Positions 23,018 to 33,100 of a stretch of 64,000 bases of DNA are shown in pieces (positions within the stretch are counted from its first letter, which is position 1; every line of letters starts with the position of its first letter). The position numbers and the translations under genes were made by a program. The stretch covers positions 910,134,742-910,198,741 of the forward strand of contig NC_064615.1 in NCBI RefSeq assembly GCF_023898315.1, in the 5' to 3' direction. This DNA comes from Schistocerca nitens (Eukaryota; Arthropoda; Insecta; Orthoptera; Acrididae). The notes beneath the pieces were generated by a model. It did no database searches and was not told the origin of the DNA. It saw nothing but the letters and a program-made list of their open reading frames with translations.

Positions 23018-23683
23018 ATTGTTAAGGCTTTCGTGATCACTTGACAAATTGCCTTTCGGCTTCTGTCCGGGGTTCTTCGCCCGACATTTGTTTGATGATT
23101 TTGCTGACGTTTCGCCAGTACGAGTGGCTGACACTGTCAGAGCTACTTCAACCATTGTTGGTGGTGAACTGGAGTCGAGCTCAAGGCCGCAGAGTATACG
23201 TCTATACCCAAGGACTTTTCCGTGGGCATTGAAATGATCGAATGGCATTGTTGGCCGGGAGGCCCCATGCGGGAAAGTTCAGCCGCCTTATTGCAAGTCC
23301 TTTTTTAGCTGACGCCACTTCGGCGACTTGCGAGTCAATGATGATTAACACACAACACCCACTCATCACGAGGCAGAGAAAATTCCTGACCCCGCCGGGT
23401 ATCGAACCCGGGACCCCGTGCGCGGAAGCGAGAAAGCTACCGCAAGACCACGAGCTGCGGACTTACGTGGGCATTAGGTCTAATGCTCACGGATAAGTCC
23501 TTGGACGTTGGCGCGCCAGGTAAATATTGTAATCCGCGGCCGCGAGCTCGACTCCTGTCCACCACCACCAGTGCACGGTGAAGCTTTGACAAAGCCAGCC
23601 ACTCGGGCTGACGAAACGTCAGAAAAACCGTCAAACATACATCGGCTGAAGAACCCTAGACGGAAGACAACAGGCAATTTGTC
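23018..23683. repeat. fold-back element with about 200 bp arms
   Basis: The left arm starts near 23042 with gacaaattgcctttcggctt and its right partner ends ggcaatttgtc at 23683. Paired landmarks include gttcttcgcccgacattt with its inverse near 23640, and ctgacgtttcgccagtacga with its inverse near 23605. At the apex, with the inserted SINE removed, ccgtgggcattag and ctaatgctcacgg form a near-perfect hairpin. There is no coding content, so it is non-autonomous. The apparent ORFs in the two arms are mirror images. Confidence 0.8.
23231..23465 (-). repeat. tRNA-derived SINE (second head type) at the fold-back apex
   Basis: Read on the minus strand it starts with a tRNA-like head containing an A-box-like ttgcggtagc and the B-box-like gggttcgatacccgg. 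The ctctgcctcgtgatgagtgg body follows. This head resembles the one at 44330-44545 and differs from the gccggcc-type head. The direct repeat cgtgggcatt flanks it at 23221-23230 and 23466-23475. Confidence 0.82.
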
Positions 23684-24192
23684 TTAAATTAAGGGGAGGC
23701 CCGAAAAAGTATGTTCCTTGGGATTTTTTTTCTCGGGATGTGTTATAGATATCAATGTCAAATTTGATCAAAATGTGTATTGATATTTCCTCTACAAACT
23801 GGAATTTTTTCGACAGGAAATGTCGAAGAGCAAAGGTGGAAGTGCCGTCGGAATGAAACAAAATTTAGATGTAGACCTCCATGCGCGGTATGTCACTGGT
23901 CAAGGTGGATATGGTGTTATGGGCGCTCAACAGTGTAGTCTTTAGCGCCCGAACGGAAACAATAACGGACGAGTATCACTAAAATGCAGCAAGTGCAAAA
24001 ACAAGACTAAAATTAAAGGTGACAGTCTACATAGGCAGTGTGCACGTCAACAGTAGCCAAGTGGAAAGCAGAACATAAAGAGGAGAACTGCAAGAGAACG
24101 TAGGGCAAGGGGTTAAAATGAAACACATAGCACATGTTTGGAACTGGCCTATTACAAGAATAAAAAGGAGTGGTCAGCCACTCGGCAACACA

Positions 24193-25042
24193 CTAAAAAT
24201 TCCAACCTAAAATTTTAGGCTGAAGCCCTGAAACGTCACAGTACCTTAGAACTTTTTTGATACTCGCCTCGTCATCGGCTAAAATCGAGGGCAGATACCC
24301 ACTAATGTTAACTTCCGCCCTGACAGAACGATATAAATCACACGCAACTAAAATGTGGCGTACAGTGATTAGTACGCCACAGGCATCACACAGCGGGGGT
24401 TCCTCTCGCCGTAGTAAGAAGGCATGCGTAGGAGGACAGTGCCCTATGCGAAGACGTGTAAGGGTCACTTCGTCCCGCCTAGGTGACCGGCAGGAGGAAC
24501 ACCACGGCTGGATGGTGGGTTTCACCAACCGCAGCTTATTTTCCCTCACCGCCAGCCATTCCTCCTCCCACAATTGCATATACTTCCGCCGCAGCACAGA
24601 AACGACACCTTGCAAGGGAATAGAACATTGTGTCACCTCCGGTAATCTGCAGGTGTCCTTGGCAGCTCTATCAGCTTGTTCATTTCCCCGTATGCCCACA
24701 TGCCCTGGCACCCAGCAAAAGGACACTTGCTTGCCCTGACGTTGGAGGATGTACAGTTGGTCGTAAATCAGCTGTTCCAACTTCTCCGCTGGGTACAGGT
24801 TCTGCAGTGACTGTAATGCACTCAGTGAGTCAGAGCAAATTAGAAAGTGTTTGCCCTGAGTACACCGTATCTGCTCCAATGCCTTCAGGATCGCGTGCAG
24901 TTCTGTGGAAAAAACAGTGTATTCCTGGGGAAAGCGAATCCTGATGACACGTTCGGGGAACACTACTGAGCAGCCAAGAAAATCCCCCTGTTGTGATCCA
25001 TCAGTGTAGACTACTGTAAAATCATGATGCCTATCTAAAATA
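24193..25042 (-). pseudogene. LINE ORF2 C-terminal segment: RNase H domain
   Basis: Open from about 25042 to the stop at 24193. FTVVYTDGSQQG carries the first catalytic aspartate of RNase H. FSTELHAILKALEQI carries the glutamate, FLICSDSLSALQSLQ the second aspartate, and VSFCWVPGHVGIRGNEQAD the final His/Asp region. A C-terminal CxxC-type segment (LCDACGVLITVRHILVACDL) follows, as in many I-group and R1-group LINEs. All four catalytic acids are visible, so this domain itself looks intact. The Tc1 element truncates it on its N-terminal side, and the frame is shifted relative to the upstream piece. Confidence 0.88.
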
Positions 25043-26464
25043 CACTCCTGGAAATGGAAAAAAGAACACATTGACACCGGTGTGTCAGACCCACCATACT
25101 TGCTCCGGACACTGCGAGAGGGCTGTACAAGCAATGATCACACGCACGGCACAGCGGACACACCAGGAACCGCGGTGTTGGCCGTCGAATGGCGCTAGCT
25201 GCGCAGCATTTGTGCACCGCCGCCGTCAGTGTCAGCCAGTTTGCCGTGGCATACGGAGCTCCATCGCAGTCTTTAACACTAGTAGCATGCCGCGACAGCG
25301 TGGACGTGAACCGTATGTGCAGTTGACGGACTTTGAGCGAGGGCGTATAGTGGGCATGCGGGAGGCCGGGTGGACGTACCGCCGAATTGCTCAACACGTG
25401 GAGCGTGAGGTCTCCACAGTACATCGATGTTGTCGCCAGTGGTCGGCGGAAGGTGCACGTGCCCGTCGACCTGGGACCGGACCGCAGCGACGCACGGATG
25501 CACGCCAAGACCGTAGGATCCTACGCAGTGCCGTAGGGGACCGCACCGCCACTTCCCAGCAAATTAGGGACACTGTTGCTCCTGGGGTATCGGCGAGGAC
25601 CATTCGCAACCGTCTCCATGAAGCTGGGCTACGGTCCCGCACACCGTTAGGCCGTCTTCCGCTCACGCCCAAACATCGTGCAGCCCGCCTCCAGTGGTGT
25701 CGCGACAGGCATGAATGGAGGGACGAATGGAGACGTGTCGTCTTCAGCGATGAGAGTCGCTTCTGCCTTGGTGCCAATGATGGTCGTATGCGTGTTTGGC
25801 GCCGTGCAGGTGAGCGCCACAATCAGGACTGCATACGACCGAGGCACACAGGGCCAACACCCGGCATCATGGTGTGGGGAGCGATCTCCTACACTGGCCG
25901 TACACCACTGGTGATCGTCGAGGGGACACTGAATAGTGCATGGTACATCCAAACCGTCATCGAACCCATCGTTCTACCATTCCTAGACCGGCAAGGGAAC
26001 GTGCTGTTCCAACAGGACAAAGCACGTCTGCATGTATCCCGTGCCACCCAACGTGCTCTAGAAGGTGTAAGTCAACTACCGTGGCCAGCAAGATCTCCGG
26101 ATCTGTCCCCCATTGAGCATGTTTGGGACTGGATGAAGCGTCGTCTCACGCGGTCTGCACGTCCACCACGAACGCTGGTCCAACTGAGGCGCCAGGTGGA
26201 AATGGCATGGCAAGCCGTTCCACAGGACTACATCCAGCATCTCTACGATCGTCTCCATGGGAGAATAGCAGCCTGCATTGCTGCGAAAAGTGGATATACA
26301 CTGTACTAGTGCCGACATTGTGCATGCTCTGTTGCCTGTGTCTATGTGCCTGTGGTTCTGTCAGTATGATCATGTGATGTATCTGACCCCAGGAATGTGT
26401 CAATAAAGTTTCCCCTTCCTGGGACAATGAATTCACGGTGTTCTTATTTCAATTTCCAGGAGTG
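25043..26464 (+). mobile_element. Tc1-like DNA transposon, near-intact
   Basis: The ends are inverted repeats: cactcctggaaatggaaaaa at 25043 and its inverse ending ttcaatttccaggagtg at 26464, with mismatches only in the A/T-rich inner part. The left flank is TA (25041-25042). The right flank is CA (26465-26466), apparently a mutated TA. Length is 1422 bases and it encodes one uninterrupted transposase. It inserted between the RT and RNase H parts of the minus-strand LINE. It is the best preserved autonomous-type element in the window. Confidence 0.93.
25287..26309 (+). CDS. Tc1-family transposase, intact open frame
   Basis: A 340-residue enzyme that would cut and re-insert the element at TA sites in the nucleus. 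I chose ATG 25287 (MPRQRGREPY) rather than the upstream in-frame ATG at 25071, because family members start close to the first helix-turn-helix and about 340 residues is the usual length. Residues 12-55 (DFERGRIVGMREAGWTYRRI) are the first HTH, and residues 85-115 (ISARTIRNRL-like) the second. The catalytic acids are D155 (VVFSDESRF), D244 (LFQQDKARLH) and E277 (LSPIEHVW). The spacing between the last two is 32 residues, not the textbook 34, and the usual DNARPH is DKARLH here. No stops or frameshifts occur. Expression would depend on the element's own weak promoter, which I cannot identify. Confidence 0.93.
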   Translation: MPRQRGREPYVQLTDFERGRIVGMREAGWTYRRIAQHVEREVSTVHRCCRQWSAEGARARRPGTGPQRRTDARQDRRILRSAVGDRTATSQQIRDTVAPGVSARTIRNRLHEAGLRSRTPLGRLPLTPKHRAARLQWCRDRHEWRDEWRRVVFSDESRFCLGANDGRMRVWRRAGERHNQDCIRPRHTGPTPGIMVWGAISYTGRTPLVIVEGTLNSAWYIQTVIEPIVLPFLDRQGNVLFQQDKARLHVSRATQRALEGVSQLPWPARSPDLSPIEHVWDWMKRRLTRSARPPRTLVQLRRQVEMAWQAVPQDYIQHLYDRLHGRIAACIAAKSGYTLY

Positions 26465-28722
26465 CATTAAAAAACAAAGATTTGAAAGTAAAATATGATG
26501 TACTGTCTTTCTTAAAATTTGTCAAATCTAAAATCGGTCTGGGCCTCTGGAGGAGCCAAGGTGAATATCTGCTCCAACCTCGACGTGAAACATTAAAACT
26601 GACCACACCCATCTCTAAAATGCAATCCTTTGCACCAATCCCATAGGGACTTGTTGCTCGCTGCCGGTTGCGAAAAAGCCTTTCCAGTGGAGGCCGAGCA
26701 ACAGTGTGGTATGCAGGTGTGTATGGTGTAGATAATGTTTTATAGGCCTGGCGCACCATTAGTAGACGCCGCCGGAGGTGAGTGGCGGTTCACCTGCCTC
26801 TGCACAGAGGCTCGGTATGGGGCTCGTTCTGAACGCCCCAGTGGCCAACCGAATCCCCTCATGGTGCACCACATCCAACAGCTTTAAATAAGTGGGTCTT
26901 GCAGACCCATACACCGTGCATCCATAATCAAGCCGGGACTGCACAAAGGCTCTGTGAAACCGGAGCAGACAAGTCCTGTCTGCTCCCCATGTGTGGTGAC
27001 TAAGACATTTTAAAATAGACAGCGCCTTAACAGACAGTTTTTTCAGTTCCTTAATGTGTGGCAGCCACGTAAGCTTAGAATCAAAAGTGAGGCCCAGAAA
27101 CTTCACCGTGTCTTTAAAATTCAGAACGGTGTCCCTCATCCTCAACTCAGGCAAGTCAAAAATGGAACGAGAATGGTTAAAAAGAACACACACTGACATA
27201 TAAGTTGAAAACTTAAAACCATTATTCTGTGCCCATTCATCCAAACGTCGCAGAGTGAGTTGCAACTGACTGGTCGTCGTTGCAAGGCTTGAAGAAGAGC
27301 AAAATACAGAGAAATCGTCCACAAACAAGGAACACTGCACAGGACTTTTCACGACAGACGTAATACTATTAATAGCAATGGCAAAGATCGTCACACTTAA
27401 AACACTACCTTGAGGGACACCGTTCTCTTGTTCAAAGCGACCAGACAGTACGTCTCCGACTCGGTACCGAAAATAACGTGGCGACAGGAAGGACCGAATA
27501 AAATTGGGAAGACATCCACGAAAACCCCATTCGTGGAGCTGCCTGATGATAAGATGCATCCAAGTAGTGTCGTATGCCTTTTCAGTGTCAAAAAATATTC
27601 CCAACAGGTTGTGCTGGCGCAGCAAAGCCTGTTGTAGAGCTGCCTCCAGGAGGGTCAGGTTATCAAAGGTGGAGCGATACCTCCTGAACCCACACTGAAA
27701 GTGACTAAGGAGTTGTCTGGATTCTAACATCCAGACAAGGCGGCGGTTGACCATCCGCTCCAAGGCCTTTCCCACGCAGCTAGTGAGGGCAACACTATGG
27801 TAGCTACCCGGGCACGTGTGGTCTTTCCCAGGTTTTAAAAGAAGAATTAAAATGGCTTCACGCCACGAGTCAGGGAAGTGACTGGACATCCAAACAAGAT
27901 TAAAAAGTCGGAGGAGGATTTCTTTATTTCTCCCTGTGAGGCGCCGCAGCATGCTATAGAGGATTCTATCCTGACCAGGGGATGTATCACGAGCTCCACA
28001 CAATGCAGAATCCAGTTTCCACATGGAAAATGGGCAGTTGTACTCTTCTGTATTTGGTGAGCGGAAGTCAAAACTGCTCCTCTCAGCAGCCACTCTGTAG
28101 GGCTGGAAAGCTGGATTCTCAATGGCGGTTGCAGTAATAGCTGAAATGAGCCGCCATAGACTGGGCAACATCTTGTGGGGTCGTTTGGAGAGTACCATTC
28201 CACATTATAGCAGCCATAGGGCACCTCCCACCTCTCCCAGAAATCCTCCTGATGGTCTCCCATACAATGGAACTTCGTGTAGAACGATTAATGGTGTTCA
28301 GGAACTGCTGCCACGACCTCTTCTTGCTCTCTCGTATAATCCGACGACACTTTGCCCTCGCCACCCGAAAGGCTGCAAGGTTCTCTACAGTTGGCCGGCA
28401 TTTAAACCTACACAGAGCTGCCCTCCTAGCCCTGATTGCAGAGCGGCATTCGTCGCTCCACCAAGGGACAGGCTGCCGCTTCAGTTGTCCCGCAGACTGT
28501 GGGATGGACGCTTCACTGGCGCGGTGGATCACTTCAGTAATATGATCCACCCATTCCTGGACGCTGACCCGATGTTCAAACTGGGCTAGCTGACTATACA
28601 GTCCACAGTTGGCTCTACCGAGCACCCATCGACGCGGTTTCCTTTCCGGTTCCACTGCATGTGGCAGGTGAATCCAGATGGGGAAGTGATCGCTGCCGTG
28701 TAAGTCATCAACCACTTCCCAT
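26465..28722 (-). pseudogene. LINE ORF2 central segment: linker and reverse transcriptase
   Basis: Frame 28119-28715 gives the end of the endonuclease (DDLHGSDHFPIWIHLP) and the linker with PVPWWSDECRSAIRARRAAL. After a frameshift near 28150, a 479-codon frame (26759-28198) holds the RT: FFDTEKAYDTTWMHLIIRQL (motif A), [19 protein letters not shown] (motif B region) and QCSLFVDDFSVF (motif C, FVDD instead of YADD, with both aspartates kept). The thumb follows. A second frameshift at about 26759 leads to the last part, which ends at the Tc1 insertion. The RT domain as such is open and complete. The protein is broken by the flanking shifts and the transposon. Confidence 0.87.
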
Positions 28723-29853
28723 TGTAACGTCTAGTAAGAAAAAAACAATATATTATGTAGTAACGAGAAATTTATATGTATCATAGTGTGTTATTGTATG
28801 AAATTATGTATTTTTTTTATTATTTATTTTTGAGAACATCTGCGTCGGCGAGTAATGAAACCGCCACAGACGATAAATGTCCAACAAAGATTAAAATAGG
28901 TAACTAGTATATAATACGTGACAAGCATTAATTTCTTTGTCTTCTTCATCTGGGAGTCGAGCGAGTAAGATATCCTGTGTCGTAGTAGCGAACGCTAGTG
29001 TAGCATTCTTTTGTCGAGATTAAGAGATGTACGCCATTACGTGTGAATTCATAAAGGTGTGTAACAATTGAAATATTTAAATGTTTTAATAGAGTTATTT
29101 AAATGAAAACTTGCATTATTAATTGTTAAAGCTTGCTTGCCTATTATCCCATCCTGTTGAGACATTTTTCAGTTATATAAATATTATCTAGGTGCTGAGC
29201 TGCGTGGCGAACGAAAGAGCCGCTGCCGCGGCGTATTCAAACGACTTCCAATATAGTCTATCATACCGCAAGGAAGCGGTAAAGTAATAGTAAAATAATA
29301 TTATTTCTTTTAGCTTCCAGACTTGCAGTGCAGATCAGCAGATTTTATGATGTGTTGCAGGTTGACGCGGGCTGCTGATAGTATATAATTCACAGTACAA
29401 ATAAGTTAATGTACCTTCAAAATCTAATAGGAATCTTGCTGTGCTCCGTTCTGGTCTGGCAAACTTCATAGTGAAAACGTATTTTTCCAATAAGAGTCTC
29501 ATGTTCTTGTGCTAGTCGTGGTATTGAATGGTGTTTTACCGAGAAACAAAATCCACTGCAAAATTTTGTTGTTGAACGATCATACGAACTATAAAGTAGG
29601 GAAGATATGTTGATTTTTAGAATGAGTTACAGTCACGAAAAAACGTTCCTTTAACTGTAGGCCAGATACAGAACAATAAGATCTCAATATATATATTTTG
29701 TTTTGTTAAAAGGTAATGATGATAAAGAAATTCAAAGCACAGCATTGATAAAAAGTATTTCGCGGCTCTTTTCATATATGCGTTGTTACGCTAATAATAA
29801 TAATAATAACAGAAAAGAGTTTATAACGAACCAATTACGACAGAGACGCGAAA
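28723..29853. mobile_element. solo-LTR-like insertion in the LINE endonuclease
   Basis: Endonuclease coding sequence stops at ...HTAEW on one side and resumes ...EVVDDLHGSDHFPI on the other. The 1131 bases between are flanked by the direct repeat CCAT (28719-28722 and 29854-29857; a fifth base T also matches). The left end starts TGTAACGTC, a canonical LTR-like start. The right end is GACGCGAAA, not the expected CA. AT-rich, no coding domain, with a (TAA) repeat near 29788-29805. A solo LTR with a decayed right end fits best. Another class of insertion is not excluded. Confidence 0.6.
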
Positions 29854-30412
29854 CCATTCAGCAGTGTGGGCGATGGCTGGAGAGCAAAGCGACAGATCAA
29901 TGGCAGAGAACGACCAAGTTGCAATGCAAAAATGCGTGCTTTGACCTGTATTTAGCAAATAGGCACTGGAAGACAGAAGAAGCCGCTCGATTGCTCTACC
30001 CCTGGAGCAAGTACTCACAGAGCCCCAAAGCATTTTGTGTGCATTAAAATCACCACAGAGGATCAAGGGGTAGGGGAGCTGTGTAAGAAGATCACTGAGA
30101 GCCTCTTCGTCGAGCACGTCATGTGGGGGTAGGTAAAGCAAACATACTGTTAGCATATGACGCAGATGTACTAATATTGCAACTGCCTGTATATTCGTCG
30201 TGAGGGAGAGAGGGAGGAGTGGTAGTCGGTGTTGACGAAGATGCCTACTCCTCCTCGAGCTCTCTGTCCACTCAGATCGCCCTTTTTATGGAGGACATAA
30301 CCACGTAGCTCAGGGGTGTATGTTTCACTAAAATTTGCCTCTTGCAGACACACACACATAGGTCTATCTGTGTCCTGAACCCTTGCAGGTTCCATTGTAA
30401 TATGGGAGCCAT
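29854..30412 (-). pseudogene. LINE ORF2 N-terminal segment: apurinic-type endonuclease
   Basis: ORF2 opens at ATG 30412-30410 with MAPILQWNLQGFRTQID, the typical first strand of a LINE endonuclease. A frameshift near 30360, in a short (CA) run, and a probable loss of about a dozen residues follow. The frame then continues MCVCLQEANFSETY, GGVGIFVNTDYHS, YPLILCGDFNAHKMLWG and TATW-like IATWSFSAIDLSLCSPA. The metal-binding glutamate (LQE) and the D-x-N pair (GDFN) are kept. The solo-LTR-like insert cuts it before the SDH end. Confidence 0.83.
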
Positions 30413-31620
30413 CACGGTGGTTGTATTTTCTGCCTCTCTTTCCGCCGGGGTGGGGAGACCGCAGCGGGTGGAGGCTCAGTCTTGAGGCGACATGATTGCC
30501 CCATATTATCAGACTGCATCAGCTCTGGGGAAGAGTCTGATGAAGCGTCTGGTGGGACCACATTAACATGATCCGAGGGTTTACCAGCCGATTTTATCTG
30601 TTGGTGCTGCTTGACGTGTGCTTTCCTTTGTTTAGGGGGCTTTGCTGGAACTGGAGCTGGGGTGCTTATGACCATGCTGGGCATCTGAGATGCCTGGAGC
30701 TCTTACATGTTAACTACTGTACCTTTCTCTGCTGTTCGAGGAGGGGCTACAGGCTCTGATACACTTGCTGCCTTGCAAGTGCACTGACATGTGCAGGTGT
30801 TCGTGCCAACACTAACAACCTCCGTCTGTGTAGATGCATCGACTTTTGGAGGCGGCTTCTGAATAATGGAGGCAAAAGACGTAACGAATGTGGGGGGCTG
30901 CATGGCCTTAAAGATCTTTATGGCTTCACTGTAGGGGATACACTTAGTTGTTTTTATTTCTTGTATTTTACGTTCCTCTAGGAAGATTCTACAGTCCCTA
31001 CTCCAAATAGGCTGGCTTTCAGAACAGTTTATACATCTGACAGGAGACGAACAGTCAACTCCGTCATGGGCAGCCTTACTACAGTTGCCACACATCGCTT
31101 CTCCTTTACACCCTAGAGTTGTATGCCCAAAACGCTGGCACTTAAAACAGCGCATTGAGTTTGGGACATACGACAGTACGTTTAGGCGAAGAAATCCTGC
31201 CTTGACGTGTTCTGGGAGTTTGGGGGGTATTGAAAGTAAGAATGAAGGAGTCAGATTTCACCAGGTTCCCATCCACCCTTTTCATGATGTTCTGAACGTC
31301 AACAATTCCCTCCTGAGCCCACTCACTCTTTAATTCTTCTACAGGAATGTCAACGAGATCCCTACAGGTCACAACACCCTTGCTGAAGTTCAGGGTGCTG
31401 TGAAGCTCTGTATCGATTGTGTATTCCCCCAAGCTTTTAGCTGTTTGAAGGTTAACTGCTTGCTGAGAAGTTGATGTTTCAACAAGCACTGTCTCATTCC
31501 GTAAACGCTTCACTGATTTTAAAGTTCCAGCTATTCCTTCTAGACCCTTTTGGATATAGAATGGCGAAACCTTTTTGAAAGGAACCCTCTTTCCTTTTTA
31601 TTATTAAAAACACATTTTGG
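30412..31620 (-). pseudogene. LINE ORF1 (nucleic-acid-binding, gag-like) with three zinc knuckles
   Basis: From about 31590 the frame reads FYIQKGLEGIAGTLKSVKRL and continues through 31142-31513 (STLNFSKGVVTCRDLVDIPV). A frameshift near 31150 precedes three knuckles: CFKCQRFGHTTLGC, CGNCSKAAHDGVDC and CINCSESQPIWSRDC (31020-31155). A Cys-rich and Pro-rich tail follows, with an in-frame stop at 30703-30705. The last part ends at TGA 30414-30412, which overlaps the ORF2 ATG as TGATG. The protein would package the LINE RNA. The true start lies upstream, but the SINE at 31734 interrupts it and I cannot fix it. Confidence 0.8.
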
Positions 31621-31733
31621 TTATCAGTATGTGCTCTGTTACTCTGAACTGCTGTACGTTTGCTGACACCTGAGTCAGGAGGACTGGCTAACCTAGCCCT
31701 CTTGTTTGATTGGGTGGTAGTGCCTACCAGTCA

Positions 31734-31943
31734 GCCGGCCGAAGTGGCCGTGCGGTTAAAGGCGCTGCAGTCTGGAACCGCAAGACCGCTACGGTCGCAG
31801 GTTCGATTCCTGCCTCGGGCATGGATGTTTGTGATGTCCTTAGGTTAGTTAGGTTTAACTAGTTCTAAGTTCTAGGGGACTAATGACCTCAGCAGTTGAG
31901 TCCCATAGTGCTTAGAGCAATTGAACCATTTTTTTTTTTTTTT
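31734..31943 (+). repeat. tRNA-derived SINE with 11 bp target duplication
   Basis: The head gccggccgaagtggccgtgc, B-box-like ggttcgattcc, shared body and tail end in a T run of 18 bases. The exact direct repeat tgcctaccagt flanks it at 31721-31731 and 31944-31954. It is inserted in the 5' part of the minus-strand LINE. Confidence 0.93.
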
Positions 31944-31954
31944 TGCCTACCAGT

Positions 31955-32430
31955 GGTCCACCCATCCCACTGGCCAGTGAAAAATTAGAAGGAGAAAAAG
32001 AGGAAGAATTCGTGGTATCCATGGTTGTCCCACGAGCAGCTAGGATCTCTTATGTCCATCCAGACAGAGCACCGCATGCCTGGATAAGCCTTGTACAACT
32101 GAGGTGCGGCAGGTTCCCCAGAGGTTGCCCGCTAGCAACTGTTCCACCTCAACAGCCATGCATCTTATCGGCGCGCAGCAAACCTTAAGATTGAAGGGTT
32201 TTTTATAGAGGTATGTACCGTCCTCGCGATCCAGGCAATCAAGCCAAGATCCCACGTCCCTGCGGCACACAACGTTCCACCGTTGCGCCACACGGTGGTC
32301 GCTGAAGCATGCCCAGAGCTTACGGTGTCAGAGGACTGGCGGCGCACACCAGTCCACAGCCTGGCGACCCCGGGTTCGCCAAGCCCGTACCCAGCAAATG
32401 AATGCTGAGTTCCCTGAGGGGGTCACGGGT
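31955..32430 (-). other. 5' leader region of the I-group-like LINE
   Basis: GC-rich relative to its surroundings, with no open reading frame I can name. Its position directly upstream of ORF1 and its end near the TTAA-flanked element fit a LINE 5' leader with internal promoter. The exact 5' end of the LINE is not defined by a target duplication. Confidence 0.4.
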
Positions 32431-32796
32431 CAGCCGGCTCGTCTGAAATCAAAATTGAGTTGACGTTAGCGAAGTATATAAAATTCTTTAGGAGTTGTAC
32501 CTCGCTTAAGTTATTTGGACCATAGGAAACAAAATGGTGGCCATTTGAAAAAAATATGGTTTTTTTCATCGATTTTTCGATTTCGTCGGCCAAGTAAAAA
32601 TATTTATAGTTGATGGATCAGAATAAAAGAGGTACAATTCCTAGACAATTTAGTTAGCTTCATCGGAAACAAAGAAACATGTCAATCGGTTCAGTAGATT
32701 TGAAGTTACCATACCGCATGATAAAAAAACGTCATTTCGAGAAAAACGCGTTTGAAGTTTTGACTACACATAAATGCAATATTATGCAACGTACGT

Positions 32797-33100
32797 TCAA
32801 TCTGCTATACCGGGTCCATAAACTAGTCCTTCCTCTCCCTCACAGAGGGCGTCCTGCTCGATCTGGGCCCTCCTGCGCTGCTCCAGAGCCTCTCGTACGG
32901 CCGGTGACAAGCAGTTTTCGGCCACTTGAATCCCCAGTGGTCGTCCGAATGCTTGGCGAACTTCGTCGAACAGAGTCCCAGGATGACGTCCCTCGTTGTT
33001 ATGGTCTACAGAATTGCTGAATACCCTTCGTTGAAGCTGCTCACTGCCAGGAAAGTCGTAATCTCCACAGTCTTCGCACCAGAATGCAAATGCTTGGGGC
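32797..33100 (-). pseudogene. transposase C-terminus, Kolobok/Mutator-like
   Basis: Minus-strand frame: FAFWCEDCGDYDFPGSEQL with a CxxC pair, a one-base disturbance, then GRHPGTLFDEVRQAFGRPLG and EALEQRRRAQIEQDALCEGE. It ends YGPGIAD at the stop 32797-32799. The arginine/glutamine-rich stretch followed by a 'YG.G' C-terminus resembles Kolobok-type transposases that are often labelled 'Mutator-like'. The catalytic region is missing upstream, because the element's right terminus follows within about 300 bases. The family name is tentative. Confidence 0.45.

Larger units (their letters stand above)
24193..32430 (-). mobile_element. I-group-like LINE with ORF1, EN, RT and RNase H, triply interrupted
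   Basis: The minus strand holds, 5' to 3': a 5' leader (about 32430-31955), ORF1 with three zinc knuckles, and ORF2 with apurinic-type endonuclease, reverse transcriptase and RNase H. It stops at 24193-24195. The RNase H domain downstream of RT places it near the I group rather than Jockey or RTE. Three insertions lie in it: a SINE (31734-31943), a solo-LTR-like insert (28723-29853) and a Tc1 element (25043-26464). Without them the LINE is about 5.5 kb, a normal full length. It carries several frameshifts and one in-frame ORF1 stop, so it is not active, but long stretches are still open. Confidence 0.85.

Noticed and set aside
23041-23683. CRISPR-like or direct-repeat array
   Set aside because: The repeats are inverted, not direct with spacers, and form one fold-back element.
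25391-25822. 143-codon ORF antisense to the Tc1 transposase
   Set aside because: It is a shadow of the GC-rich transposase gene with no recognisable domain. The plus-strand frame carries all catalytic motifs.
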